A stretch of 14,357 nucleotides of DNA, taken from Thermoleophilia bacterium (GTDB taxonomy: Bacteria; Actinomycetota; Thermoleophilia; Gaiellales; Gaiellaceae). Below, one piece after another: positions 7,012 through 13,297 of the stretch. The stretch spans positions 1 to 14,357 of the forward strand of contig JAICZB010000033.1 in assembly GCA_025933895.1 (NCBI GenBank), written 5' to 3'. Each line of letters begins with the position of its first letter. The first letter of the stretch is position 1. The notes beneath the pieces are model-generated. The model ran no database searches. It worked only from the letters and a program-made list of their open reading frames with translations, and had not been told where the DNA came from. The translations under genes were made by a program, and so were the position numbers.

Positions 7012-7756
7012 CCCGACCGTCGAGGCGTGGACGCGCGCGAACGCCGAGTACACGGACGCGCGCGCGGAAGAGGCGTGGGCCGAGGACGAGATCGACTGGG
7101 GCATCTGGCACGTCCGCGAGTCCGAGCTGGGCGCTCTGCCGGACGTGGCGGGAAAGGACGTCGTGGAGCTCGGCTGCGGCACGGCGTACTTCGGCGCCTG
7201 GCTGAAGAAGGCGGGCGCGGCGCGCGTCGTCGGCGTCGACCCGACTCCGGCCCAGCTCGAGACGGCGCGGCGGTGCGAAGAGCGCTTCGGGCTCGGGCTC
7301 GAGCTCGTGGAGGCGTTCGCCGAGGAGGTGCCGCTTCCCGACGCCTCGTTCGACCTCGCCGTCTCGGAGTACGGGGCCTCGATCTGGGCCGATCCGTACC
7401 GCTGGATCCCGGAGGCGGCGCGGTTGCTGCGCCCCGGCGGCGAGCTCGTGTTCCTCCGCAACTCGACGCTGGCCATCCTCTGCTCGCCCGAGGAGGATGT
7501 CCCGGCGACAGACACGCTGCAACGGCCACAGTTCGGGATGTTCTGCTTCCAGTGGCCGGGGGAGGGGGTCGAGTACCACCTCGCGCACGGCGACTGGATC
7601 CGGCTCCTGCGCGCGAACGGCTTCGAGATCCTCGACCTGATCGAGATCCAGGCGCCGGCCGATGCCGAGACCCACCAGCGTTACGACTACGTGACCGCCG
7701 ACTGGGCGCGAAAGTGGCCCGCGGAGGAGATATGGCGAGCCCGCCTGAGCACGTAG
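7004..7756 (+). CDS. Class I SAM-dependent methyltransferase, first of two tandem paralogues
   Basis: 250 residues. The SAM-binding motif I VVELGCGTAYF (53-63), acidic motif II VVGVDPTPAQ (75-84), and EEVPLPDASFDLAVSEYGA (107-125) identify a Methyltransf_11-like Rossmann methyltransferase. The substrate is not evident. The C-terminal part (WIRLLRANGFEI, then WARKWPAEEIWRARL) is shared with the next gene. The GTG at 7004 overlaps the ndk stop by 8 nt; the much longer upstream open frame is only ndk read out of frame. It lacks membrane segments. It could act on a small molecule, and its tie to ndk and maf hints at, but does not show, a nucleotide link. Confidence 0.9.
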   Translation: MTDPTVEAWTRANAEYTDARAEEAWAEDEIDWGIWHVRESELGALPDVAGKDVVELGCGTAYFGAWLKKAGAARVVGVDPTPAQLETARRCEERFGLGLELVEAFAEEVPLPDASFDLAVSEYGASIWADPYRWIPEAARLLRPGGELVFLRNSTLAILCSPEEDVPATDTLQRPQFGMFCFQWPGEGVEYHLAHGDWIRLLRANGFEILDLIEIQAPADAETHQRYDYVTADWARKWPAEEIWRARLST

Positions 7757-8469
7757 AGGCGAATCGGGCCGCCTGGAATGCACGAGCGGACGAATACCAG
7801 CGGAAGCACGGTCAGTTCCTCCGCGGGGATGCCTGGGGAACCTGGCAGATTCGGGAGGCTGAGCTCGGACTGCTCGGCGACGTGGCAGGCAAGGACGTCC
7901 TCGAGCTGGGGTGTGGCGCGGCGCGCTTCTCGATCGTGCTGGCGGCGCGCGGCGCATATTGCGTCGGTCTCGACTATTCCGAGCGACAGATCGAGCACGC
8001 GCGCTCGCTGGGCGCCGATTTCCCGCTCATACACGCGGCAGCCGAGGACGTTCCGCTGCCGGACGCGAGTTTCGACGTCATCTTCTCCGACCATGGCGCG
8101 CTTTCGTGGGGCGATCCGTCGCGGGTCGTGCCGGAGGTGGGACGGCTACTGCGGCCACGCGGACTCCTCGTCTTCAACGTGACGAGTCCCTTCGCCCGCA
8201 TGTGTCTCGACGAAGAAGCCGGCCACCAGATCGACGAGCTGCTGCGGCCCTATTTCGGGCTGCGCCGCATCGACGAGGGAGACGGCGCCGCGACGTACAA
8301 CCTCGGCTACGGAGAGTGGATCCGGCTCCTCCTCGCGAATGGTCTTGCGGTCGAGGGTCTCGTCGAGCCGCAACCGCCCGAAGGCGCCACGACGACCTAC
8401 GGCATCCCAGTCGAATGGGCGAAGCGCTGGCCCGCCGAATGCATCTGGGTCGCGCGCAAGCAGGCGTGA
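7732..8469 (+). CDS. Class I SAM-dependent methyltransferase, second tandem paralogue
   Basis: 245 residues with motif I VLELGCGAARF (56-66), GLDYSERQIEHAR (79-91) and EDVPLPDASFDVIFSDHGA (105-123). It aligns end to end with the preceding gene: the WQIREAELGLLGDVAGKD block corresponds to WHVRESELGALPDVAGKD there, and both end in a WA(K/R)(K/R)WPAE-IW-AR tail. The ATG at 7732 lies 25 nt inside the previous gene and has a strong Shine-Dalgarno GGAGG (7723-7727), so the start is well supported. The N terminus VEANRAAWNARADEYQ is typical of small-molecule methyltransferases. Substrate unknown; likely a diverged duplicate with its own substrate or a heteromer partner. Confidence 0.9.
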   Translation: MASPPEHVEANRAAWNARADEYQRKHGQFLRGDAWGTWQIREAELGLLGDVAGKDVLELGCGAARFSIVLAARGAYCVGLDYSERQIEHARSLGADFPLIHAAAEDVPLPDASFDVIFSDHGALSWGDPSRVVPEVGRLLRPRGLLVFNVTSPFARMCLDEEAGHQIDELLRPYFGLRRIDEGDGAATYNLGYGEWIRLLLANGLAVEGLVEPQPPEGATTTYGIPVEWAKRWPAECIWVARKQA

Positions 8470-9038
8470 GCCAGCCTCCCGCTCCTCCGCTCCTCCTGGC
8501 CTCGACGTCGCCGCGGCGGCGGGAGATCCTCGAGCAGCTGCGGATCCCCTTCGACGTGGTCGCGCCGAGGTACGAGGAGACGGAGGAGGATCCCGTCGCG
8601 CACGCGGTCGGCAAGGCGCGGTCGGCTCTCCGCGAGGCCGACGGGCGTCCGGTTCTCGGCTGCGACACCGAGGTCGTCTGCGAGGGCAGGGTCTACGGCA
8701 AGCCGGCCGGGCCGGCGGAGGCCGAGGAGATGCTCGAGAGCCTCGCGGGCCGGACACACGAAGTGGTGTCCGGCCTGGCGCTCCTCACGCCGATGTGGGA
8801 GGAGGTGCATGGGGAGGTGACGCGCGTCTCGTTCCGCGAGCTGACGGCCCGCGACATCGCTTGGTACGTCGGGAGCCGCGAGTGGGAGGGGCGCGCCGGC
8901 GGTTACGCGATCCAGGGGCAGGGGGCCGCTCTCGTCGAGCGGATCGAGGGCGACTACCTCAACGTCGTCGGCCTGCCGGTCGCGCTGCTCGTCCGCCTCC
9001 TCGCCGAGCGCTTTCCCGGGACGTACGGGTTCGGATGA
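8466..9038 (+). CDS. maf: Maf/YhdE-family nucleotide pyrophosphatase
   Basis: Hydrolyses nucleoside triphosphates, including dTTP/UTP and modified nucleotides in characterised homologues, to monophosphates; linked to septum inhibition and pool cleaning. 190 residues, normal length. Seen: LLASTSPRRREIL (10-22), the Maf signature; GCDTEVV with the catalytic Asp67; GKPAGPAEAEEML; and EGRAGGYAIQGQGA (141-154). The GTG at 8466 overlaps the methyltransferase stop (GTGA), and the stop overlaps the ATG of the next gene (ATGA), so it is coupled on both sides. Family and start are secure; which base it prefers cannot be read with confidence. Confidence 0.95.
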   Translation: MSQPPAPPLLLASTSPRRREILEQLRIPFDVVAPRYEETEEDPVAHAVGKARSALREADGRPVLGCDTEVVCEGRVYGKPAGPAEAEEMLESLAGRTHEVVSGLALLTPMWEEVHGEVTRVSFRELTARDIAWYVGSREWEGRAGGYAIQGQGAALVERIEGDYLNVVGLPVALLVRLLAERFPGTYGFG

Positions 9039-9850
9039 GCGAGAGCGCGGTCAGAGCCGCCGTCGAGGTGGCCGCGGAGCACGGGCTCCGCAGCGACGAC
9101 CCCGTCGTGCTCCGCGACGCCTGGCACGTGCTCGTCCACCTGCGGCCGCTGCCGCTCGTCGCGCGCGTCTCGAGTGGGCTTCCGTATCCCGACGGGCCGC
9201 CCGAGGACGACGTGATCCGCGAGCTGGCCGTCGCGTCGCACGCGGCGCGCGCCGGAGCGGCCGTGGTGCCGCCGTCCGACCTGCTCGACCCCGGCCCGCA
9301 TCGGCACGGCGGCCACATCGTCGCGTTCTGGAAGTACGCCGGTTCGCCCCGGGAGGTCGAGCCGGTGGCGGCCGGCGAGGCGCTCCGAGCCATCCACGAA
9401 GCGCTCGCCGACTACGAGGGAGACCTCCCGTCCCTGCACACCGCCGATCTCGTAGCGATCACCGACCGCCTCGAGCCGTCCGCCGACGTGGAGTTCCTCC
9501 GCGAGCTCGGTCTGCGGCAGCCGGGCGGGCCGCAGCAGGCGCTCCACGGCGATGCGCATCTCGCCAACTGCCTGCCGGGGCCGCTCTGGCACGACTTCGA
9601 GACCGCCTGCCGCGGCCCGCGCGAGTTCGACCTCGCGGCGCTCACGCTGTCCGACGAGGTGCGGGACGACGACGCGTCGCGCATCGCGCTCGAGGCGTAC
9701 GGCGACCACGACGCTGCGTTGCTGGAGGAGTGCCTCCCGGTCTACGCCGCCTGGATCTACGCCTCGTTCATGGTCGCGCTGCCGCGCCGGCCGGAGCTCG
9801 GCCCGGTGCTCGCGGAACGGCTCCGCTGGCTCCGCGAGAACTTCGCGTAG
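9035..9850 (+). CDS. Aminoglycoside phosphotransferase (APH)-like kinase
   Basis: 271 residues of the protein-kinase-like APH fold. A reduced N-terminal lobe contains VLVHLRPLPLVARVS (32-46), where Arg44 rather than Lys sits in the ATP-lysine position. The catalytic loop is LHGDAHLANCL (170-180) and the metal-binding DFE is at 187-189 in WHDFETACRGPREFDL. The C-terminal helices end at WLRENFA. The fold phosphorylates small molecules such as sugars, choline, antibiotics or homoserine; resistance is not implied. The substrate is unknown. The ATG at 9035 overlaps the maf stop (ATGA), making it the last gene of the ndk operon. Confidence 0.88.
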   Translation: MSESAVRAAVEVAAEHGLRSDDPVVLRDAWHVLVHLRPLPLVARVSSGLPYPDGPPEDDVIRELAVASHAARAGAAVVPPSDLLDPGPHRHGGHIVAFWKYAGSPREVEPVAAGEALRAIHEALADYEGDLPSLHTADLVAITDRLEPSADVEFLRELGLRQPGGPQQALHGDAHLANCLPGPLWHDFETACRGPREFDLAALTLSDEVRDDDASRIALEAYGDHDAALLEECLPVYAAWIYASFMVALPRRPELGPVLAERLRWLRENFA

Positions 9851-9875
9851 CCGAACATCGCGTCCCGGGCGCAGC

Positions 9876-9881
9876 TACTGT
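9876..9881 (+). promoter_or_regulatory. -10 element TACTGT, leaderless start
   Basis: TACTGT fits TANNNT and ends 7 nt before the GTG at 9889, placing the transcript start at the start codon. No Shine-Dalgarno precedes the gene. This supports 9889 over an upstream start inside the kinase gene. Confidence 0.55.
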
Positions 9882-9888
9882 CGCGGCC

Positions 9889-10470
9889 GTGCCGATCGAC
9901 CCGTCACGCCTCAACTCCGTCGGCGACCTCGTCGTCACCGAGGTGGACGAGCTGCTTGCGCTCGCGGATCCGGTGCACCTGGATCTCTTCGATCTCGTCC
10001 GGCGAGAAGGCCCGCTCACCGTCGAAGATGCGTCCGAGCGCTTGGGCTTGAACGCCGATGCGACTTTGAGCGAGCTTCGCACGTTCGCCGACGCCGGGTT
10101 GATCGATCGGGACTCGGCCGGCGAATGGAGCACCGAGGCGAGAGGGATCTACTTCGAGATTCCGGACGAGCCGGAAGCGCAGCGTGCTGCGCGGAAGCTG
10201 AGCAACACGATGCTCGTCAAGTACGCATCGCTTCCCTCGGAGTGGGTGCGCAGGACCGAGCCGCTGCTCGATGTGACGTGGGCACGGACGACCGGCCTCT
10301 TCAATGCCCGGCCCGAGCTTGCGCCGGACGAGCTCCGCCGGCTGCAAGAGGATCTCGAACGGCTCCTCGAGCCGTTCACCAACCGGCCGGCAGAGGATCG
10401 GCCGCCCGATGCGGCGCCGGTGCGGATCACGGCGTACTTCCTGCCCGAGCCTGCTGAGCGTTCTGCGTAA
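9889..10470 (+). CDS. ArsR-like winged-helix transcriptional regulator
   Basis: 193 residues. The first ~90 form a winged helix-turn-helix: LADPVHLDLFDLVRREG (25-41), then LTVEDASERLGLNADATLSE (43-62) as the HTH, LRTFADAGLIDRD (63-75), and a wing ending at GEWSTEARG. Such layouts occur in ArsR/HTH_20-type regulators. The C-terminal half is helical and charged (LAPDELRRLQEDLERLLEPF) and ends in a short strand-like VRITAYFLPEP. No cysteine or His cluster for metal sensing is visible, so the signal is unknown. The frame stays open upstream to 9730 inside the kinase gene, but the -10 hexamer and homology-like start favour GTG 9889. Codon bias is somewhat weaker than in the housekeeping genes. Confidence 0.85.
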   Translation: MPIDPSRLNSVGDLVVTEVDELLALADPVHLDLFDLVRREGPLTVEDASERLGLNADATLSELRTFADAGLIDRDSAGEWSTEARGIYFEIPDEPEAQRAARKLSNTMLVKYASLPSEWVRRTEPLLDVTWARTTGLFNARPELAPDELRRLQEDLERLLEPFTNRPAEDRPPDAAPVRITAYFLPEPAERSA

Positions 10471-10473
10471 GGT
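10468..10473 (+). promoter_or_regulatory. -10 element TAAGGT, leaderless start
   Basis: TAAGGT overlaps the TAA stop of the preceding regulator and ends 6 nt before the ATG at 10480, exactly the spacing for a leaderless transcript. No Shine-Dalgarno is present. Confidence 0.5.
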
Positions 10474-10479
10474 TCGGCC

Positions 10480-10692
10480 ATGGACTGGCCCGCACCCCTG
10501 ACCGTCCGCGAGATCTCGGTCGAGCTCCGCTGCACAGAGGACGAGGTTCGCGGTCTGATCCGCGACGGGGAGCTGCGGACCGTGGCCTGCGGGATCCGTC
10601 CCGGCCTCGTCCCGCGCCACGAGTTCGACGCCTACGTTCGCCGGCTCGAGCACAGGCGCCGCGACTCGCACCGATCTTCGACGACGCCCTAG
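10480..10692 (+). CDS. Small excisionase-like helix-turn-helix protein
   Basis: 70 residues. LTVREISVELRCTEDEVRGLIRDGELRTVACGIR, followed by LVPRHEFDAYVRRLE, follows the MerR/excisionase HTH pattern (HTH_17-like): a first helix with the turn, a recognition helix, a short wing, then the closing helix PRHEFDAYVRRLE. It lies 9 nt after the previous regulator gene. No integrase or other phage gene is near, so it is more likely a small transcription factor than a true excisionase. The last ~12 residues (RRRDSHRSSTTP) are basic and probably disordered. Confidence 0.72.
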   Translation: MDWPAPLTVREISVELRCTEDEVRGLIRDGELRTVACGIRPGLVPRHEFDAYVRRLEHRRRDSHRSSTTP

Positions 10693-10768
10693 CACTCAAC
10701 CTGGGAGGTCGGGGACGAAATCTTCTGCTCCGGACAGTCTGGTCGAGCTCGCCGAGCATGGCTGGGCG

Positions 10769-11500
10769 GTGCTCCCGCCAGCTCCCGGCACGGTCGCTCT
10801 GGAAGAGGAGCGGTTCGTTCTCCGGCACGAGCCGACGCCGGCTACGCCGGGTGGGTCGGCCCAGCGGCTGCAGCTGGCGGACCTCGAGCGGGACATCTCC
10901 GAGGTGCGGGCCTGGTTTAGCGAGCACGGCCGTGAGCGGTTCCTGTGGGTCGTGGGGCCGTCCGCTCGACCGGACGGGCTGGCAGCGACTCTGGTGGCGG
11001 CGGGAGCGCGCCCGTGGCCGGACGATCCGGTCTGGGCCGGGATGGTGCTGGTAGGGGAGCCGCCTCGCGTCGACGGTGTCGAGGTTCGACGCGTCGACTC
11101 GCCCGCCCTTGCTCATGCGGCCATCGACGTGAATGTGGCTGCAGGTGTCGTCCCGGAAGAGGCGGCCTCAGCAATGCACGATGCCGTAGGCCGGAGCCCG
11201 AAGAGCGCCACCGCTCCCGTGAGCACGTTCGTAGCCTTCGTCGAGGGGACGCCGGTGGGGACGGGAACTTCGTGGTACGGCACGGACGGCGTGTACCTCG
11301 CAGGCGGGGCGACGCGGCCGGAGTTTCGTGGGCGCGGCGTGTATCGCGCGCTGATCCACGCCCGCTGGGAGGACGCGACCCGGCGCGGGAAAGAGGGTCT
11401 CGTCGCGCAGGCGGGCCACATGTCGCGGGGGATCCTCGCCCGGCTGGGGTTCGAGGCGGTCTGCGAGGTACGAGCCTACGAGGACGCCGCAGCGCCCTAG
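10769..11500 (+). CDS. GNAT-family N-acetyltransferase
   Basis: At least 243 residues. The C-terminal half is the acetyl-CoA-binding GNAT fold: FVAFVEGTPVGTGTSWYGTD (154-173) for the central strands, ATRPEFRGRGVYRALI (181-196) as motif A with the RxxGxG pyrophosphate loop, and SRGILARLGFEAVCEVRAY near the end. The N-terminal ~110 residues (AWFSEHGRERFLWVVGPSARPDGL) look like a diverged first GNAT-like half. Substrate unknown. The start is uncertain: the frame is open and protein-like upstream (SLVELAEHGWAV precedes the GTG) and a GGGAGG lies at 10703-10708, but no ATG, GTG or TTG is in frame there. The gene converges on its minus-strand neighbour, and the two stop codons overlap within one CTAG. 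Confidence 0.87.
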   Translation: MLPPAPGTVALEEERFVLRHEPTPATPGGSAQRLQLADLERDISEVRAWFSEHGRERFLWVVGPSARPDGLAATLVAAGARPWPDDPVWAGMVLVGEPPRVDGVEVRRVDSPALAHAAIDVNVAAGVVPEEAASAMHDAVGRSPKSATAPVSTFVAFVEGTPVGTGTSWYGTDGVYLAGGATRPEFRGRGVYRALIHARWEDATRRGKEGLVAQAGHMSRGILARLGFEAVCEVRAYEDAAAP

Positions 11501-12237
11501 CGAGCTCCCGGCTCGTGTTGGACCCAGAGGTTTTCCTCGAGGTAGATCGCCTCGTCGGTCTCGCGATCGACATGGACGAGGTTGAGCGCCTCGGGGACGA
11601 CGTAGTCGCCGGTGACCGGAAAAAGCATGCCCGTCCACTCTTCCCATTCCGCCACGGTGCCTTCGATCAACATCGACTCCGGTGCCGGACCGAGGATCTT
11701 CGCGCCCATGCGCTGATGCGTCCGAATCCACGGATCGATCGAGAGCCCGTCCTCACGGGTCCAGGTGACGTACTCGCTCATCGGCACCTGCGGATAGCGC
11801 TGCTTCCACGTCGGCCGGATCGGTGCGATCACGCACTCGATCCCGTCGGCTCGCGCACGCGCCGACAACTCGAGCAGCACTGTGGTGGCCAACCCCTGCT
11901 TGTCGTACTCCTTCGCCACGGCCGCTGCCATGAAGCTGAACGTGTCGGCGCTCCGGGCCTGCTCGTGCCCGTCGACCGCTCGAACCAGGGCGTCGTCGTA
12001 GCCGCTCGGCAGGCCGCCGACCGTGCCGTCCCAGCTGAGCGGCACACCCCAGCCTCCCGCGGCGACCTTCTCCTCGTCGAGAATCAGGATGTCGTAGCTG
12101 CGGAAGTACTCCTGCACCCGCGGCAGGTACGCCTTCGAGATCTTGTCGTGGAAGATGAACTCGGGCCAACGCTCGCGGAACGCGTCCTCGACCTTCTGCT
12201 CGAGCTCTGGGCGGTCCTGCGTGACGACGGTTTCCAC
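11497..12237 (-). CDS. Acetyltransferase-like (GNAT fold) conserved protein
   Basis: 246 residues from GTG 12237. The central part resembles a GNAT acetyl-CoA site: FMAAAVAKEYDKQGLATTVLLELSARA (102-128) replaces motif A with KQGLAT, followed by ECVIAPIRPTWKQRYP (134-149). The second half is rich in aromatic residues, with EYVTWTREDGLSIDPWIRTH (155-174), GTVAEWEEWTGMLFP (193-207) and a final NLWVQH. The combination of IAPIRPTWK and WEEWTGM looks like a conserved, widely found unnamed family; I recall the pattern rather than a name, and the acetyl donor role is inferred. It is transcribed divergently from the lipoprotein gene and has its own leaderless promoter. Confidence 0.78.
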   Translation of the reverse strand: METVVTQDRPELEQKVEDAFRERWPEFIFHDKISKAYLPRVQEYFRSYDILILDEEKVAAGGWGVPLSWDGTVGGLPSGYDDALVRAVDGHEQARSADTFSFMAAAVAKEYDKQGLATTVLLELSARARADGIECVIAPIRPTWKQRYPQVPMSEYVTWTREDGLSIDPWIRTHQRMGAKILGPAPESMLIEGTVAEWEEWTGMLFPVTGDYVVPEALNLVHVDRETDEAIYLEENLWVQHEPGAR

Positions 12238-12245
12238 GAGCTCGC

Positions 12246-12251
12246 GTTATA
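12246..12251 (-). promoter_or_regulatory. -10 element TATAAC for the minus-strand acetyltransferase-like gene
   Basis: Read on the minus strand, GGCTATAACG contains TATAAC, ending 8 nt before the GTG at 12237. No Shine-Dalgarno is seen, so a leaderless or near-leaderless message is predicted. It shares a 65-bp gap with the divergent promoter at 12266-12295. Confidence 0.5.
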
Positions 12252-12265
12252 GCCTCGGCCCGGAC

Positions 12266-12295
12266 GTGACGGTTTGCGGCGCGGCGACGTATGTT
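12266..12295 (+). promoter_or_regulatory. -35/-10 promoter of the lipoprotein gene
   Basis: GTGACG (12266-12271) matches TTGACA at four central bases and is followed after 18 bp by TATGTT (12290-12295). The -10 ends 7 nt before the ATG at 12303, which predicts a leaderless transcript. It is the only promoter here with a fair -35. Confidence 0.55.
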
Positions 12296-12302
12296 GCGCG
12301 TG

Positions 12303-13175
12303 ATGAGACGCTCGACGGCGTCCGCGCTGGTCGCAGGGTTTGCGCTGACGGGCGTGGCTTGCGGCGCCTCGGTACGGACAGCCGCGCCGCGCCCACCCGC
12401 CCGGCAACAGCCGGTCTCGCTCACGATTCCGGGGCTTGACGCGGGGCGCGGTCCCTTCGTTCCCACCGGCACGCTGGAGACCGGCTCGACGAGCGGCCAT
12501 TGGGGAGACGGAGGGACGGCTCGGACCGGCGCGCTGCTCGGATGCTTCTCCGGCAGGCACTACTCGTTCGCGATCGAAGTCCGCAATCGAGCCGGAACCG
12601 TCGCGATCTTGACCGGCGCTAGTGGGCCTGACCCTCTCCCGCAAGTGATCGATCGAGTCGCCGTGCAGGTGCGGCCCGCTCCACCGCCCCCGATCGGCGA
12701 AGGCATAGCAAGGCCGCTGATCGAGCACTGGAGCGCAGCTCCGACGAGGCCCGTGAAGATCCGGCCGGGCCGGAGCGCCGTCGTGCAGTCGAACTTCCTG
12801 ATCCGGCACTGCGACTCACTGCCGCACGACCAGAAAGTCGTCGTCCCCGGTTCGTTCGTTCTTCGTTATCGCCTGTCGGGTCACGCCGGCCGGCAGCACG
12901 TCGTGCAGCGAAACGCGGCCTTCGGTCTGGTGCCGGGGCCGATCATCCGCAGCTGTTCGCGCGTCCCGGGCTCGGTCAGCGTCATGTCCGGCAACATCGG
13001 ATGTGCGGTAGCGCGCAAGGCTGCCACCGCCTGCCGTCACATGTCACACGGAACCTGGGGAGACTGCCTCGCGGCGGGCCGTCGGTGGGGCTGCCATCTC
13101 CACTCCTCCTGGGTCCAGGAGTGTTCCTTCATCTACAGGACGTCGCGCTGGTACCGGGTTCGCTGGGCGCAGTAG
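12303..13175 (+). CDS. Secreted lipoprotein with cysteine-rich C-terminal domain
   Basis: 290 residues from ATG 12303. The 12291 ATG (MLRVM) lies in the -10 element and is unlikely. A basic MRRS start and hydrophobic stretch lead to LTGVAC (15-20), an acceptable lipobox, so export and lipid attachment at Cys20 are predicted. A Pro/Ala/Arg linker precedes a beta-rich domain (about 50-220) with Cys81, Cys170 and Cys218; VRNRAGTVAIL and FVLRYRLSGHAGRQHVVQ suggest an immunoglobulin-like secreted domain. The last ~65 residues hold five Cys (234, 244, 255, 264, 274) in the order GCAVARKAATAC, GDC, WGC and QEC, a compact probably disulfide-bonded module starting SVSVMSGNIGCAVARKA. No enzyme motif is seen. 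Its last 43 nt are overlapped by an antisense reading frame. Confidence 0.82.
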   Translation: MRRSTASALVAGFALTGVACGASVRTAAPRPPARQQPVSLTIPGLDAGRGPFVPTGTLETGSTSGHWGDGGTARTGALLGCFSGRHYSFAIEVRNRAGTVAILTGASGPDPLPQVIDRVAVQVRPAPPPPIGEGIARPLIEHWSAAPTRPVKIRPGRSAVVQSNFLIRHCDSLPHDQKVVVPGSFVLRYRLSGHAGRQHVVQRNAAFGLVPGPIIRSCSRVPGSVSVMSGNIGCAVARKAATACRHMSHGTWGDCLAAGRRWGCHLHSSWVQECSFIYRTSRWYRVRWAQ

Positions 13176-13297
13176 ACGAGCGTCAACTGCGCGTCAGGCT
13201 GCTGGTCGGCGGCCTCGGCGGCGCGGCGCCGGGCGTCTTCCTCGGCCTGTTTCCGGGCCTGTTCGGCTGCCTTCTCCTCCTCGCTCTTCCTGAACAC
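13133..13297 (-). CDS. Small charged Glu/Ala/Arg-rich protein, possibly truncated
   Basis: 54 residues from GTG 13297, preceded on the minus strand by GAGGGGA at a suitable distance; a second GTG lies four codons upstream. The product begins MFRKSEEEKAAEQARKQAEE and continues DARRRAAEAADQQ, a strongly charged helix that looks like real protein and uses the codons expected here. It then changes character to PDAQLTLVYCAQRTRYQRDVL, which runs antisense to the end of the lipoprotein gene. The N terminus resembles the start of small helical actinobacterial proteins, so the body of the gene may have been lost by a rearrangement, leaving a remnant. Family unknown. Confidence 0.45.
   Translation of the reverse strand: MFRKSEEEKAAEQARKQAEEDARRRAAEAADQQPDAQLTLVYCAQRTRYQRDVL

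Noticed and set aside
5959..7515. 518-codon open frame on the minus strand
   Set aside because: It runs antisense to the zinc-ribbon gene, ndk and the first methyltransferase and shows no domain; it is a composition artefact.
9035..9850. Antibiotic resistance gene
   Set aside because: The kinase has the APH fold, but such folds act on many metabolites. It is embedded in a housekeeping operon with no mobile-element context.
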